Positions 27,541 to 41,195 of a stretch of 64,000 nucleotides of DNA are shown piece after piece. Positions within the stretch are counted from its first letter, which is position 1. Each line of letters begins with the position of its first letter. Source of the stretch: Halictus rubicundus (lineage: Eukaryota > Arthropoda > Insecta > Hymenoptera > Halictidae). The position numbers and the translations under genes were made by a program. The notes beneath the pieces were generated by a model. It did no database searches. It was not told the origin of the DNA and was given only the letters and a program-made list of their open reading frames with translations. The stretch is taken from the NCBI RefSeq assembly GCF_050948215.1, contig NW_027488908.1:1-64000 (forward strand), in the 5' to 3' direction.

Positions 27541-30500
27541 GATTGGATAGGTTAGAGGATAGGATAGGATAGAGGATAGGATAGGATAGAGGATAGGATA
27601 GGATAGAAGATAGGATAGGTTAGAGAATAGTATAGGATAGAGGATAGGATAGGAAAGCGGATAGGATATGATAGGGGATAGGATAGGATAGAGGATAGGA
27701 TAGGATAGAGGATAGGATAGGATAGAGGATAGGATAGGTTAGAGAATAGTATAGGATAGAGAATAGGATATTGGATTGGATAGGATACGATAGAGGATAG
27801 GATAGGATAGGATAGTGGATAGGATCAGATATAGGATAGGATCGGATAGAGGATGGGATAGGGGATTGGATAGGATAGAGGATAGGATAGGATAGAGGAT
27901 AGGATAGGATAGAGGATAGGATAGGATAGAGGATAGGATAGGATAGAGGATAGGATAGGATAGAGGATAGGATATTATAAAGGATAGGATAGGATAGAGG
28001 ATAGGATATGATAGAGGATAGGATAGGATAGAGGATAGGATAGGATAGAGGATAGGATAGGATAGAGGATAGATTGGATAGGATAGAAATTGGGATAGGA
28101 TAGAGAATAGGAAACGATAGAGGATAGGATAGAGAATAGGATAGGATAGAGGATGGGATAGGATAGAGGATAACATAGGGGATTGGATAGGATAGAGGAT
28201 AGGAGACGATAGAGGATGGGACAGGACAGGATAGGATAGGATAGAGGATAGGATAGGATAGAGGATAGGATAGATTAGAGAATAGGATAGGATAGAGGGT
28301 AGGATGGGATAGAGGATAGCATAGAGAATAGGATAGGATAGAGGATGGGATAGGATAGAGGATAACATAGAGGATTGGATAGGATAGAGGATAGGAGGCG
28401 ATAGAGGATGGGATAGGATAGAGGATAGGATAGGATAGAGGATAGGATAGGATAGAGGATAGGATAGGAAAGCGGATAGGATATGATTGGGGATAGGATA
28501 GGATAGAGGATAGGATAGGATAGAGGATAGGATGGTATAGAGGATAGGATAGGTTAGAGAATAGTATAGGATAGAGAATAGGATATTGGATTGGATAGGA
28601 TACGATAGAGGATAGGATAGGATAGGATAGTGGATAGGATCAGATATAGGATAGGATCGGATAGAGGATAGGATAGGGGATTGGATAGGATAGAGGATAG
28701 GATCGGGGATTGGATAGGATAGAGGATAGGATAGGATAGAGGATAGGATAGGATAGAGGATAGGATCGGATAGAGGATAGGATGGGGGATTGGATACGAT
28801 AGAGGATAAGATAGGATAGAGGATAGGATAGAGGATAGGATAGGATAGAGGATAGGATAGGATAGAGGATAGGATATTATAAAGGATAGGATAGGATAGA
28901 GGATAGGATATGATAGGATAGAGGATAGGATAGGATAGAGGATAGGATAGGATAGAGGATAGGATGGGATAGAGGATAGGATAGGATAGAGGATAGGATA
29001 GGATAGAGGATAGGATAGGATAGAGGATAGGATAGGATAGAGGATAGGATAGGATAGAGGATAGGATAGGATAGAGGATACGATATTATAGAGGATAGGA
29101 TAGGATAGAGGATAGGGGATTGGATAGGATAGAGGATAGGATAGGATAGAGGATACGATATTATAAAGGATAGGATAGGATAGAAGATAGGATAGTATAG
29201 AGGATAGGATAGGATAGAGGATAGGATAGGTGAGGAGATAGGATAGGATAGAGGATGGGATAGGATAGAGGATAACATAGGGGATTGGATAGGATAGAGG
29301 ATAGGAGACGATAGAGGATGGGACAGGACAGGATAGGATAGGATAGAGGATAGGATAGATTAGAGAATAGGATAGGATAGAGGATAGGATAGGATAGAGG
29401 ATAGGATAGGATAGAGGATAGGATATTATAAAGGATAGGATAGGATAGAGGATAGGATATGATAGAGGATAGGATAGGATAGAGGATAGGATAGGATAGA
29501 GGGTAGGGGAATGGATAGGATAGAGGATAGGATAGGATAGAGGATACGATATTATAAAGGATAGGATAGGATAGAGGATAGGGCATTGGATTGGATAGAG
29601 GATAGGATAGGATAGAAGATAGGATAGTATAGAGGATAGGATAGGATAGAGGATAGGATAGGTGAGGAGATAGGATAGGATAGAGGATAGGATAGGATAG
29701 AGGATAGGATAGGATAGAAGATAGGATAGGTTAGAGAATAGTATAGGATAGAGGATAGGATAGGAAAGCGGATAGGATATGATTGGGGATAGGATAGGAT
29801 AGAGGATAGGGTAGGATAGAGGATAGGATAGGATAGAGGATAGGATAGGTTAGAGAATAGTATAGGATAGAGAATAGGATATTGGATTGGATAGGATACG
29901 ATAGAGGATAGGATAGGATAGGATAGTGGATAGGATCAGATATAGGATAGGATCGGATAGAGGATAGGATAGGGGATTGGATAGGATAGAGGGTAGGATA
30001 GGATAGAGGATAGGATAGGATAGAGGATAGGATCGGATAGAGGATAGGATGGGGGATTGGATACGATAGAGGATAGGATAGGATAGAGGATAGGATAGGA
30101 TAGAGGATAGGATAGGATAGAGGATAGGATATTATAAAGGATAGGATAGGATAGAGGATAGGATATGATAGGATAGAGGATAGGATAGGATAGAGGATAG
30201 GATAGGATAGAGGATAGGATAAGATAGAGGATAGGATAGGATAGAGGATAGGATAGAGAATAGGATAGGATAGAGGATGGGATAGGATAGAGGATAACAT
30301 AGGGGATTGGATAGCATAGAGGATAGGAGACGATAGAGGATGGGATTGGATTGAGGATAGGATAGGATAGAGGATAGGATAGGTTAGAGGATAGGATAGG
30401 GGATTGGATACGATAGAGGATAAGATAGTATAGAGGATAGGATAGAGGATAGGATAGGATAGAGGATAGGATAGGATAGAGGATAGGATATTATAAAGGA

Positions 30501-30789
30501 TAGGATAGGATAGAGGATAGGATATGATAGGATAGAGGATAGGATAGGATAGAGGATAGGATAGGATAGAGGATAGGATAGGATAGAGGATAGGATAGGA
30601 TAGAGGATAGGATAGGATAGAGGATAGGATAGGATAGAGGATAGGATAGGATAGAGGATAGGATAGGATAGAGGATAGGATAGGATAGAGGATAGGATAG
30701 GATAGAGGATACGATAGGATAGAGGATAGGATAGGATAGAGGATAGGATAGGATAGAGGATAGGATAGGATAGAGGATAGGATCGGATA

Positions 30790-31570
30790 GAGGATAGGAT
30801 AGGATAGGATAGGATATAGGATAGGATAGGATAGAGTATAGGATATAGGATTGGATAGGATAGAGGATAGGATTGAGGATATATTATACGATAGAGGATA
30901 GGATAGGATAGACGATAGGATAGGATCGAGGATAGGATCGGATAGCGGATAGGATAGAGGTTAGGATGTGATAGAGGATAGGATAGGATAGAGGATCGGA
31001 TAGGGGATTGGATAGGATAGAGGATAGGACAGGATAGAGGATAGGATAGGATAGAGGATAGGATAGGATAGAGGATAGGATAGGACAGAGGATGGGATAG
31101 GATAGAGGATACGATAGGATACAGGATAGGATAGGATAGAGGATAGGATAGGATAGAGGATAGGATAGGATAGAGGATAGGATAGGATAGAGGATAGGAT
31201 AGGGGATTGGATAGGTTAGAGAATACGATATGATAGAGGATAGGATCGGATAGATGATAGGATGGGGGATTGGATACGATAGAGGATAGGATAGGATAGA
31301 GGATAGGATCGGATAGAGGATAGGATAGGATAGGATAGGATATAGGATAGGATAGGATAGAGTATAGGATATAGGATTGGATAGGATAGAGGATAGGATT
31401 GAGGATATATTATACGATAGAGGATAGGATAGGATAGAGGATAGGATAGGATCGAGGATAGGATCGGATAGCGGATAGGATAGAGGTTAGGATGTGATAG
31501 AGGATATGATAGGATAGAGGATCGGATAGGGGATTGGATAGGATAGAGGATAGGACAGGATAGAGAATAG
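30790..31570. repeat. Tandem duplication, 526-bp spacing
   Basis: A run of unusual variants (GGATATAGGATTGG, GATTGAGGATATATTATACG, GGATCGAGGATAGGATCGG, GGTTAGGATGTGATAG, then GGGGATTGG and GGACAGG) occurs twice in the same order. The GATTGAGGATATATTATACG marker starts at 30871 and at 31397. The copies differ at a few bases, for example GACGATAGG against GAGGATAGG and GGATAGG against GGATATG, so this duplication is older than the 7,258-bp one. Confidence 0.78.
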
Positions 31571-32439
31571 GATAGGAGAGTGGATAGGATAGAGGACAGG
31601 AGACGATAGAGGATAGAATAGGCTAGAGGATTGGATAGGATAGAGGATAGGGTAGGACACAGTATAGGATAGGATGGAAGATATTATAGGATAGAGCACA
31701 GGATAGGGTAGAGGTTACGATATTATAGTGGAGAGGATCGAATATAGGATAGGATAGGGGATTGGATAGGATAGAGGATAGGATAGGATAATTGATAGGA
31801 TAGGATAGACGATAGGATAGGGGATTGGATAGGATAGTTGATAGAATAGGATAGAGAATAGGATCGGATAGAGGATAGGATAGGATAGGATAGGATATAG
31901 GATAGGATAGGATAGGATAGGATATAGGATAGTGTAGGGTAGAGGATAGGATAGGATAGAGGATAGGATACGATAGAGTATAGGATAGCAAAGAGGATAG
32001 GAGACGATATGGGATAGGATAGGATAGAGGATAGGATAGGATAGAGGATAGGATAGGATAGAGGATAGGATAGGATAGAGGATAGGATAGGATAGAGGAC
32101 AGGAGACAATAGAGGATAGGATAGGATAGGATAGAGAATAGGATAGGATAGATGATATTATAGGATAGAGGATAGGATAGGATAGAGGATAGGAGAGGAT
32201 AGACGATAGGATAGGATAGAGGATAGGATAGGATAGAGGATAGGATAGCATAGAGGATAGGATAGGATAGAGGATAGGATAGGATAAAGGATAGGATAGG
32301 ATAGAGGATAGGATAGGATAGAGGATAGGATAGGATAGAGGATAGGATAGGATAGGATAGAGGATAGGATAGGATAGAGGATAGGATAGGATAGAGGATA
32401 GGATAGGATAGAGGATAGGATAGGGGATTGGATAGGATA

Positions 32440-32610
32440 GAGGATAGGATAGGATAGAGAATAGGATAGGGTAGATTATATTATAGGATAGAGGATACGA
32501 TATTGTAGAGGATAGGATAGGATAGAGGATAGGATAGGATAGAGAATAGGATAGGGTAGATTATATTATAGGATAGAGGATACGATATTGTAGAGGATAG
32601 GATAGGATAC
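32440..32610. repeat. 85-bp tandem duplication
   Basis: The segment containing GAGAATAGGATAGGGTAG, ATTATATTATAGG and ACGATATTGTAGAGG appears twice back to back. GTAGATTATA starts at 32471 and at 32556, 85 bp apart, which is five times 17 bp. The duplication therefore kept the unit phase. Confidence 0.8.
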
Positions 32611-33937
32611 AGTATAGGATTGAATAGAGGATAGGATAGGTGATTGGATATGATAGAGGATAGAATAGGGGATTTGATAGGATAGAGGATAGGATAGGTT
32701 AGAGGATAGGATAGGGGATTGGATAGGATAGAGGATAGGATAGGTTAGAGAATAGGATAGGATAGAGGATAGGATAGCATAGTGGATAGGTGACGATAGA
32801 GGATAAGATAGGATAGACGATTGGATATAGTAGAGGATAGGATACGATAGAGGATAGGGTAGGATAGAGGATAGGATAGGATAGAGGATAGGATAGGATT
32901 GGATAGAGAATAGGATAGGATAGATGATATTATAGGAAAGACGATAGGATATGATAGAGGATACGATATTACAGAGGATAGGATAGGATAGAGGATCGGA
33001 TAGGATAGAGGATAGGATAGTATAGAGGATAGGATATTATAGTGGAGAGGATCGAATATAGGATAGGATAGGGGATTGGATAGGATAGGGGATAGGATAG
33101 GATAGAGGATAGGATAGGATAGAGGATAGGATAGGATAGAGGATAGGATAGGATAAAGGATAGGATAGGATAGAGGATAGGATAGGATAGAGGATACGAT
33201 ATTATAGTGGAGAGGATCGAATATAGGATAGGATAGGGGATTGGATAGGATAGAGGATAGGATAGGATAGAGGATAGGATAGGATAGAGGATAGGATAGG
33301 ATAGAGGATAGGATAGGATAAAGGATAGGATAGGATAGAGGATAGGATAGGATAGAGGATAGGATACGATAGAGGATAGGATAGGATAGAGGATAGGATA
33401 GGATAGAGGATAGGATAGGATAGAGGATAGGATAGGATTGGATAGAGAATAGGATAGGATAGATGATATTATAGGAAAGACGATAGGATATGATAGAGGA
33501 TACGATATTACAGAGGATAGGATAGGATAGAGGATCGGATAGGATAGAGGATAGGATAGGATAGAGGATAGGATAGCATAGTGGATAGGAGACGATAGAG
33601 GATAGGATAGGATAGAGGATGGGATCGGATAGAGAATAGGATAGGATAGGATAGGATATAGGATAGGATAGGATAGAGTATAGGATCGGATAGAGGATAG
33701 GATAGGATAGGATAGAGGATAGGATAGGATAGAGTATACGATATAGGATTGGATAGGATAGAGGATAGGATACGATAGAGGATAGGATAGGATAGAGGAT
33801 AGGATAGGATAGAGGATAGGATAGGGGATTGGATAGAGAATAGGATAGGATAGATGATATTATAGGAAAGACGATAGGATATGATAGAGGATACGATATT
33901 ACAGAGGATAGGATAGGATAGAGGATCGGATAGGATA

Positions 33938-36900
33938 GAGGATAGGATAGGATAGAGGATAGGATCGGATAGAGGATAGGATAGGATAGGATAGAGGATA
34001 GGATAGGATAGAGTATACGATATAAGATTGGATAGGATAGAGGATAGGATACGATAGAGGATAGGATAGGATAGAGTATAGGATTGAATAGAGGATAGGA
34101 TAGGTGATTGGATATGATAGAGGATAGGATAGGGGATTGGATAGGATAGAGGATAGGATAGGATAGAGTATACGATAGAAGATTGGATAGGATAGAGGAT
34201 AGGATACGATAGAGGATAGGATAGGATAGAGTATAGGATTGAATAGAGGATAGGATAGGTGATTGGATATGATAGAGGATAGGATAGGGGATTGGATAGG
34301 ATAGAGGATAGGATAGGATAGAGGATAGGATAGGGGATTATATTGTACAGAAGATAGGAGACGATAGAGGATAGGATAGGATAGAGGATAGGATAGGATA
34401 GAGGATAGGATAGGATAGAGGATACGATAGGATAGAGGACATTATAGAGAATAGGATAGGATAGAGGATAGGATAGGATAGAGGATATGATAGGGGATTG
34501 GATAGGATAGAGGATAATATTGAGGATAGATTATACGAAAGAGGATAGGATATGATAGCGGATACGATATTATAGAGGAAAGGAAAGGATAGAGGATAGG
34601 ATAGGATAGAGGATTGTATAGAGGATTGGATAGCATGGAGGACAGGATAGGATAGGATAGATGATATTATAGGAAAGAGGATAGGATATGATAGAGGATA
34701 CGATATTATAGAGGATAGGAAAGGATAGAGGATCGGATAGGATAGAGGATTGGATAGGATAGAGGATACGATAGGATAGAGAATAGGATGGAGGATAGGA
34801 TAGGATAGAGAATAGGATAGAGGATATGATAGAGGATACGATATTATAGTGGATAGGAAAGGATAGAGGATCGGATAGGATAGAGGATACGATAGGATAG
34901 AGAATAGGATAGAGGATAGGATAGGATAGAGAATAGGATAGAGGATAGGACAGAGGATTGGATAGGATAGGATAGTGCATAAGATAGGATTGAGGATAGG
35001 ATAGGAGATTGGATAGGAGAGAGGACAGGAGACGATAGAGGATAGGATAGGATATAGGATTGGATAGGATAGAGGATAGGATACGATAGAGGATAGGATA
35101 GGATAGAGGATAGGATAGGGGATTGGATAGGATAGTTGATGGAATAGGATAGAGGATAGGATAGGATAGAGGATAGGATAGGATAGAGGATAGGATAGGA
35201 TAGAGGATAGGATAGGATAGAGTATAGGATAGGATAGAGGATAGTATAGGATAGAGGATAGGATAGGATAGAGGATAGGATAGGATAGAGGATAGGATAG
35301 GATAGCGGATACGATATTATAGTGGAGAGGATAGGATAGAGGATCGGATAGGGGATTGGATAGGATAGAGGATAGAATAACAGATTGGATAGGATAGAGG
35401 ACAGGAGACGATAGAGGATAGGATAGGATAGAGGATATGACAGGATAGAAGATATAATAGGATAGAGGATAGGATAGGATAGAGGATAGGATAGGATAGA
35501 GAATAGGATAGGATAGAGGATAGGATACGATACAGGAGAGGATACGATAGAGTATAGGATAGAGGATAGGATAGCATAGAGGATAGGATACGATAGGTGA
35601 TAGGATACGATAGAGTATAGGATAGAGGATAGGATAGGATAGAGGATACGATATTATAGACGATAGGATAGGATAGAGGATACGATATAAATAGAGGATA
35701 GAGGATAGGATAGGATAGAGTATAGAATTGAATAGAGGATAGGATAGGTGATTGGATAAGATAGAGGATAGGATAGGGGATTGGATAGGATAGAGGATAG
35801 GATAGGTTAGAGGATAGGATAGGGGATTGGATAGGATAGGGGATAGGATAGGTTAGAGAATACGATAGGATAGAGGGTAGGATGGCATAGTGGATAGGAG
35901 ACGATAGAGGATAGGATAGGATAGCGGATAGGATAGGGTTTAGGATAGGATAGAGGATAGGATAGGATAGAGGATCGGATAGGATAGAGTATAGGTTATA
36001 GGATTGGATAGGATAGAGGATAGGATTGAGGATAGATTATACGATAGAGGATAGGATAGGATAGAGGATAGGAGAGGATAGAGGATAGGATACGATAGAG
36101 TAAAGGATATAGGACTGGATAGGATAGAGTATAGAATTGAATAGAGGACAGGGTAGGTGATTGGATATGATAGAGGATAGGATAGGGGATTGGATAGGAT
36201 AGAGGATAGGATAGGATAGAGAATAGGATAGAGGATAGGATAGGATAGACAATAGGATAGAGGATAGGATATAGTTGAGGATAGGATAGAATAGAGGATA
36301 GGATAGGATAGAGGAAAGGATAGGATTGAGGATAGGATAGAGGATCGGATAGGATTGAGGATAGGATAGGATAGAGGATAGGATAGGATAGAGGATAGGA
36401 TAGAGGATAGGATAGGATAGACAACAGGATAGAGGATAGGATAGGATTGAGGATAGGATAGAATAGAGGATAGGATAGGATAGAGGAAAGGATAGGATAG
36501 AGGATAGGATAGGATAGGATAGAGGATAGGATATGATAGAGGATAGGATAGGATAGAGGATAGGAGACGATAGAGGACAGGATAGGATAGGATAGATGAT
36601 ATTATAGGAAAGAGGATAGGATATGATAGAGGATACGATATTATAGAGGATAGGAAAGGATAGAGGATCGGATAGTATAGAGGATTGGATAGGATAGAGG
36701 ATACGATAGGATAGAGAATAGGTTAGAGGATAGGATAGTGCATAAGATAGGATTGAGGATAGGATAGGAGATTGGATAGGAGAGAGGACAGGAGACGATA
36801 GAGGATAGGATAGGATAGAGGATAGTTTAGGATAGAGGATAGGATAGGATAGAGGATAGGATAGGATTGAGGGTAGGATAGGATAGTGGATAGGATAGGA

Positions 36901-39900
36901 TAGAGGATACGATATTATAGAGGATAGAATAGGATAGAGGATAGGGGATTGGATAGGATAGAGGATAGAATAGGATAGAGGATAGGATAGGGTAGGATAG
37001 AGGATAGGATAGGATAGAGGATAGGATAGGATAGAGGATAGGATAGGATAGAGGATAGGATAGGATAGAGGATAGGATAGGATAGAGGATTGGATAGGAT
37101 AGAGGATAGCAGACGATAGAGGTTGGGATAGGATAGAGGATAGGATAGGATAGAGGATAGGATAGGTTAGAAAATAGGATAGGATAGAGGATAGGATAGG
37201 AAAGCGGATAGGATATGATTGGGGATAGGATAGGATAGAGGATAGGATAGGATAGAAAATGGGATAGGATAGAGTATACGAGACGATAGAGGATAGGATA
37301 GAGAATAGGATATAGGATTGGATAGGATACGATAGAGGATAGGATAGGATAGGATAGTGGATAGGATCAGATAGAGGATAGGATCGGATAGAGGATAGGA
37401 TAGGGGATTGGATAGGATAGAGGATAGGATAGGATAGAGGATAGGATAGGATAGAGGATAGGATAGGATAGAGGATGGGATAGGATAGAGGATAACATAG
37501 GGGATTGGATAGGATAGAGGATAGGAGACGATAGAGGATGGGTCAGGACAGAGGATAGGATAGAGGATAGGATAGGATAGAGGATAGGATAGGATAGAGG
37601 TTGACATAGGGGATTGGATAGGATAGAGGATAGGATACGATAGAGGATAGGATAGGATAGAGGATAGGGTAGGATAGAGGATCGGATAGGATAGAGGATA
37701 GGATAGGATTGAGGGTAGGATAGGATAGTGGATAGGATAGGATAGAGGATACGATATTATAGAGGATAGAATAGGATAGAGGATAGGATACGATACAGGA
37801 GAGGATACGATAGAGTATAGGATAGAGGATAGGATAGCATAGAGGACAGGATACGATAGGTGATAGGATACGATAGAGTATAGGATAGAGGATAGGATAG
37901 GATAGAGGATACGATATTATAGACGATAGGATAGGATAGAGGATACGATATAAATAGAGGATAGAGGATAGGATAGGATAGAGTATAGAATTGAATAGAG
38001 GATAGGATAGGTGATTGGATAAGATAGAGGATAGGATAGGGGATTGGATAGGATAGGGGATAGGATAGGTTAGAGAATACGATAGGATAGAGGGTAGGAT
38101 GGCATAGTGGATAGGAGACGATAGAGGATAGGATAGGATAGCGGATAGGATAGGGTTTAGGATAGGATAGAGGATAGGATAGGATAGAGGATCGGATAGG
38201 ATAGAGTATAGGTTATAGGATTGGATAGGATAGAGGATAGGATTGAGGATAGATTATACGATAGAGGATAGGATAGGATAGAGGATAGGAGAGGATAGAG
38301 GATAGGATACGATAGAGTAAAGGATATAGGACTGGATAGGATAGAGTATAGAATTGAATAGAGGACAGGGTAGGTGATTGGATATGATAGAGGATAGGAT
38401 AGGGGATTGGATAGGATAGAGGATAGGATAGGATAGAGAATAGGATAGAGGATAGGATAGGATAGACAATAGGATAGAGGATAGGATATAGTTGAGGATA
38501 GGATAGAATAGAGGATAGGATAGGATAGAGGAAAGGATAGGATTGAGGATAGGATAGAGGATCGGATAGGATTGAGGATAGGATAGGATAGAGGATAGGA
38601 TAGGATAGAGGATAGGATAGAGGATAGGATAGGATAGACAACAGGATAGAGGATAGGATAGGATTGAGGATAGGATAGAATAGAGGATAGGATAGGATAG
38701 AGGAAAGGATAGGATAGAGGATAGGATAGGATAGGATAGAGGATAGGATAGGATAGAGGATAGGATAGGATAGAGGATAGGAGACGATAGAGGACAGGAT
38801 AGGATAGGATAGATGATATTATAGGAAAGAGGATAGGATATGATAGAGGATACGATATTATAGAGGATAGGAAAGGATAGAGGATCGGATAGTATAGAGG
38901 ATTGGATAGGATAGAGGATACGATAGGATAGAGAATAGGTTAGAGGATAGGATAGTGCATAAGATAGGATTGAGGATAGGATAGGAGATTGGATAGGAGA
39001 GAGGACAGGAGACGATAGAGGATAGGATAGGATATAGGATTGGATAGGATAGTGGATAGGATACGATAGAGGATAGGATAGGATAGAGGATAGGATAGGA
39101 TAGAGGATTGGATAGGATAGAGGATAGGAGACGATAGAGGTTGGGATAGGATAGAGGATAGGATAGGATAGAGGATAGGATAGGATAGAGGTTAACATAG
39201 GGGATTGGATAGGATAGAGGATAGGATACGATAGAGGATAGGATAGGATAGAGGATAGTTTAGGATAGAGGATAGGATAGGATAGAGGATAGGATAGGAT
39301 TGAGGGTAGGATAGGATAGTGGATAGGATAGGATAGAGGATACGATATTATAGAGGATAGAATAGGATAGAGGATAGGGGATTGGATAGGATAGAGGATA
39401 GAATAGGATAGAGGATAGGATAGGGTAGGATAGAGGATAGGATAGGATAGAGGATAGGATAGGATAGAGGATAGGATAGGATAGAGGATAGGATAGGATA
39501 GAGGATAGGATAGGATAGAGGATTGGATAGGATAGAGGATAGCAGACGATAGAGGTTGGGATAGGATAGAGGATAGGATAGGATAGAGGATAGGATAGGT
39601 TAGAAAATAGGATAGGATAGAGGATAGGATAGGAAAGCGGATAGGATATGATTGGGGATAGGATAGGATAGAGGATAGGATAGGATAGAAAATGGGATAG
39701 GATAGAGTATACGAGACGATAGAGGATAGGATAGAGAATAGGATATAGGATTGGATAGGATACGATAGAGGATAGGATAGGATAGGATAGTGGATAGGAT
39801 CAGATAGAGGATAGGATCGGATAGAGGATAGGATAGGGGATTGGATAGGATAGAGGATAGGATAGGATAGAGGATAGGATAGGATAGAGGATAGGATAGG

Positions 39901-41195
39901 ATAGAGGATGGGATAGGATAGAGGATAACATAGGGGATTGGATAGGATAGAGGATAGGAGACGATAGAGGATGGGTCAGGACAGAGGATAGGATAGAGGA
40001 TAGGATAGGATAGAGGATAGGATAGGATAGAGGTTGACATAGGGGATTGGATAGGATAGAGGATAGGATACGATAGAGGATAGGATAGGATAGAGGATAG
40101 GGTAGGATAGAGGATCGGATAGGATAGAGGATAGGATAGGATTGAGGGTAGGATAGGATAGTGGATAGGATAGGATAGAGGATACGATAGGGGATTGGAT
40201 AGGATAGAGGATAGAATAACAGATTGGATAGGATAGAGGACAGGAGACGATAGAGGATAGGATAGGATAGACGATAGGATAGGATAGAAGATATAATAGG
40301 ATAGAGGATAGGATAGGATACAGGATAGGATAGGATAGAGAATAGGATAGGATAGAGGATAGGATACGATACAGGAGAGGATACGATAGAGTATAGGATA
40401 GAGGATAGGATAGCATAGAGGATAGGATACGATAGGTGATAGGATACGATAGAGTATAGGATAGAGGATAGGATAGGATAGAGGATACGATATTATAGAC
40501 GATAGGATAGGATAGAGGATACGATATAAATAGAGGATAGAGGATAGGATAGGATAGAGTATAGAATTGAATAGAGGATAGGATAGGTGATTGGATAAGA
40601 TAGAGGATAGGATAGGGGATTGGATAGGATAGAGGATAGGATAGGTTAGAGGATAGGATAGGGGATTGGATAGGATAGGGGATAGGATAGGTTAGAGAAT
40701 ACGATAGGATAGAGGGTAGGATGGCATAGTGGATAGGAGACGATAGAGGATAGGATAGGATAGCGGATAGGATAGGGTTTAGGATAGGATAGAGGATAGG
40801 ATAGGATAGAGGATCGGATAGGATAGAGTATAGGTTATAGGATTGGATAGGATAGAGGATAGGATTGAGGATAGATTATACGATAGAGGATAGGATAGGA
40901 TAGAGGATAGGAGAGGATAGAGGATAGGATACGATAGAGTAAAGGATATAGGACTGGATAGGATAGAGTATAGAATTGAATAGAGGACAGGGTAGGTGAT
41001 TGGATATGATAGAGGATAGGATAGGGGATTGGATAGGATAGAGGATAGGATAGGATAGAGAATAGGATGGAGGATAGGATAGGATAGACAATAGGATAGA
41101 GGATAGGATATAATTGAGGATAGGATAGAATAGAGGATAGGATAGGATAGAGGAAAGGATAGGATTGAGGATAGGATAGAGGATCGGATAGGATT
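33938..41195. repeat. 7,258-bp superunit, copy 1
   Basis: This is the left copy of a tandem superduplication. Eleven separate landmarks spread over the unit recur downstream at an offset of exactly 7,258 bp, with no insertion or deletion between them; examples are 34442 to 41700, 35317 to 42575, 37167 to 44425 and 40876 to 48134. All segments that I compared directly are identical. Going left from the start, the first mismatch is at 33937 (A against T at 41195), and similarity is lost within about 40 bp. The unit contains the end of a partial higher-order repeat, then two full higher-order repeats (35989-38205 and 38206-40827) and the start of a third. I did not compare every base. Confidence 0.88.

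Larger units (their letters stand above)
23481..33937. repeat. Satellite domain D: highly diverged higher-order repeats
   Basis: The pentamer/GA grammar persists, but many units carry fixed substitutions that form new markers: GGAGACGATAG (first at about 23506), AGGGGATTGG (first at about 23731), GAGGTTAACATAGG (about 25473), GGAAAGCGGATAGG, ACGATATTATAG and GGATCAGATA. Segments are repeated locally. The GGAGACGATAG to GAGCATAGG segment recurs from 23506 to 24425 (919 bp apart). The GATATTGGATTGG segment recurs near 27767, 28581 and 29877. The ACGATATTACAG segment recurs at 32963, 33502 and 33893. Shorter tandem duplications of 420, 526 and 85 bp are listed separately. The stretch holds no gene that I can support. 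Confidence 0.82.
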
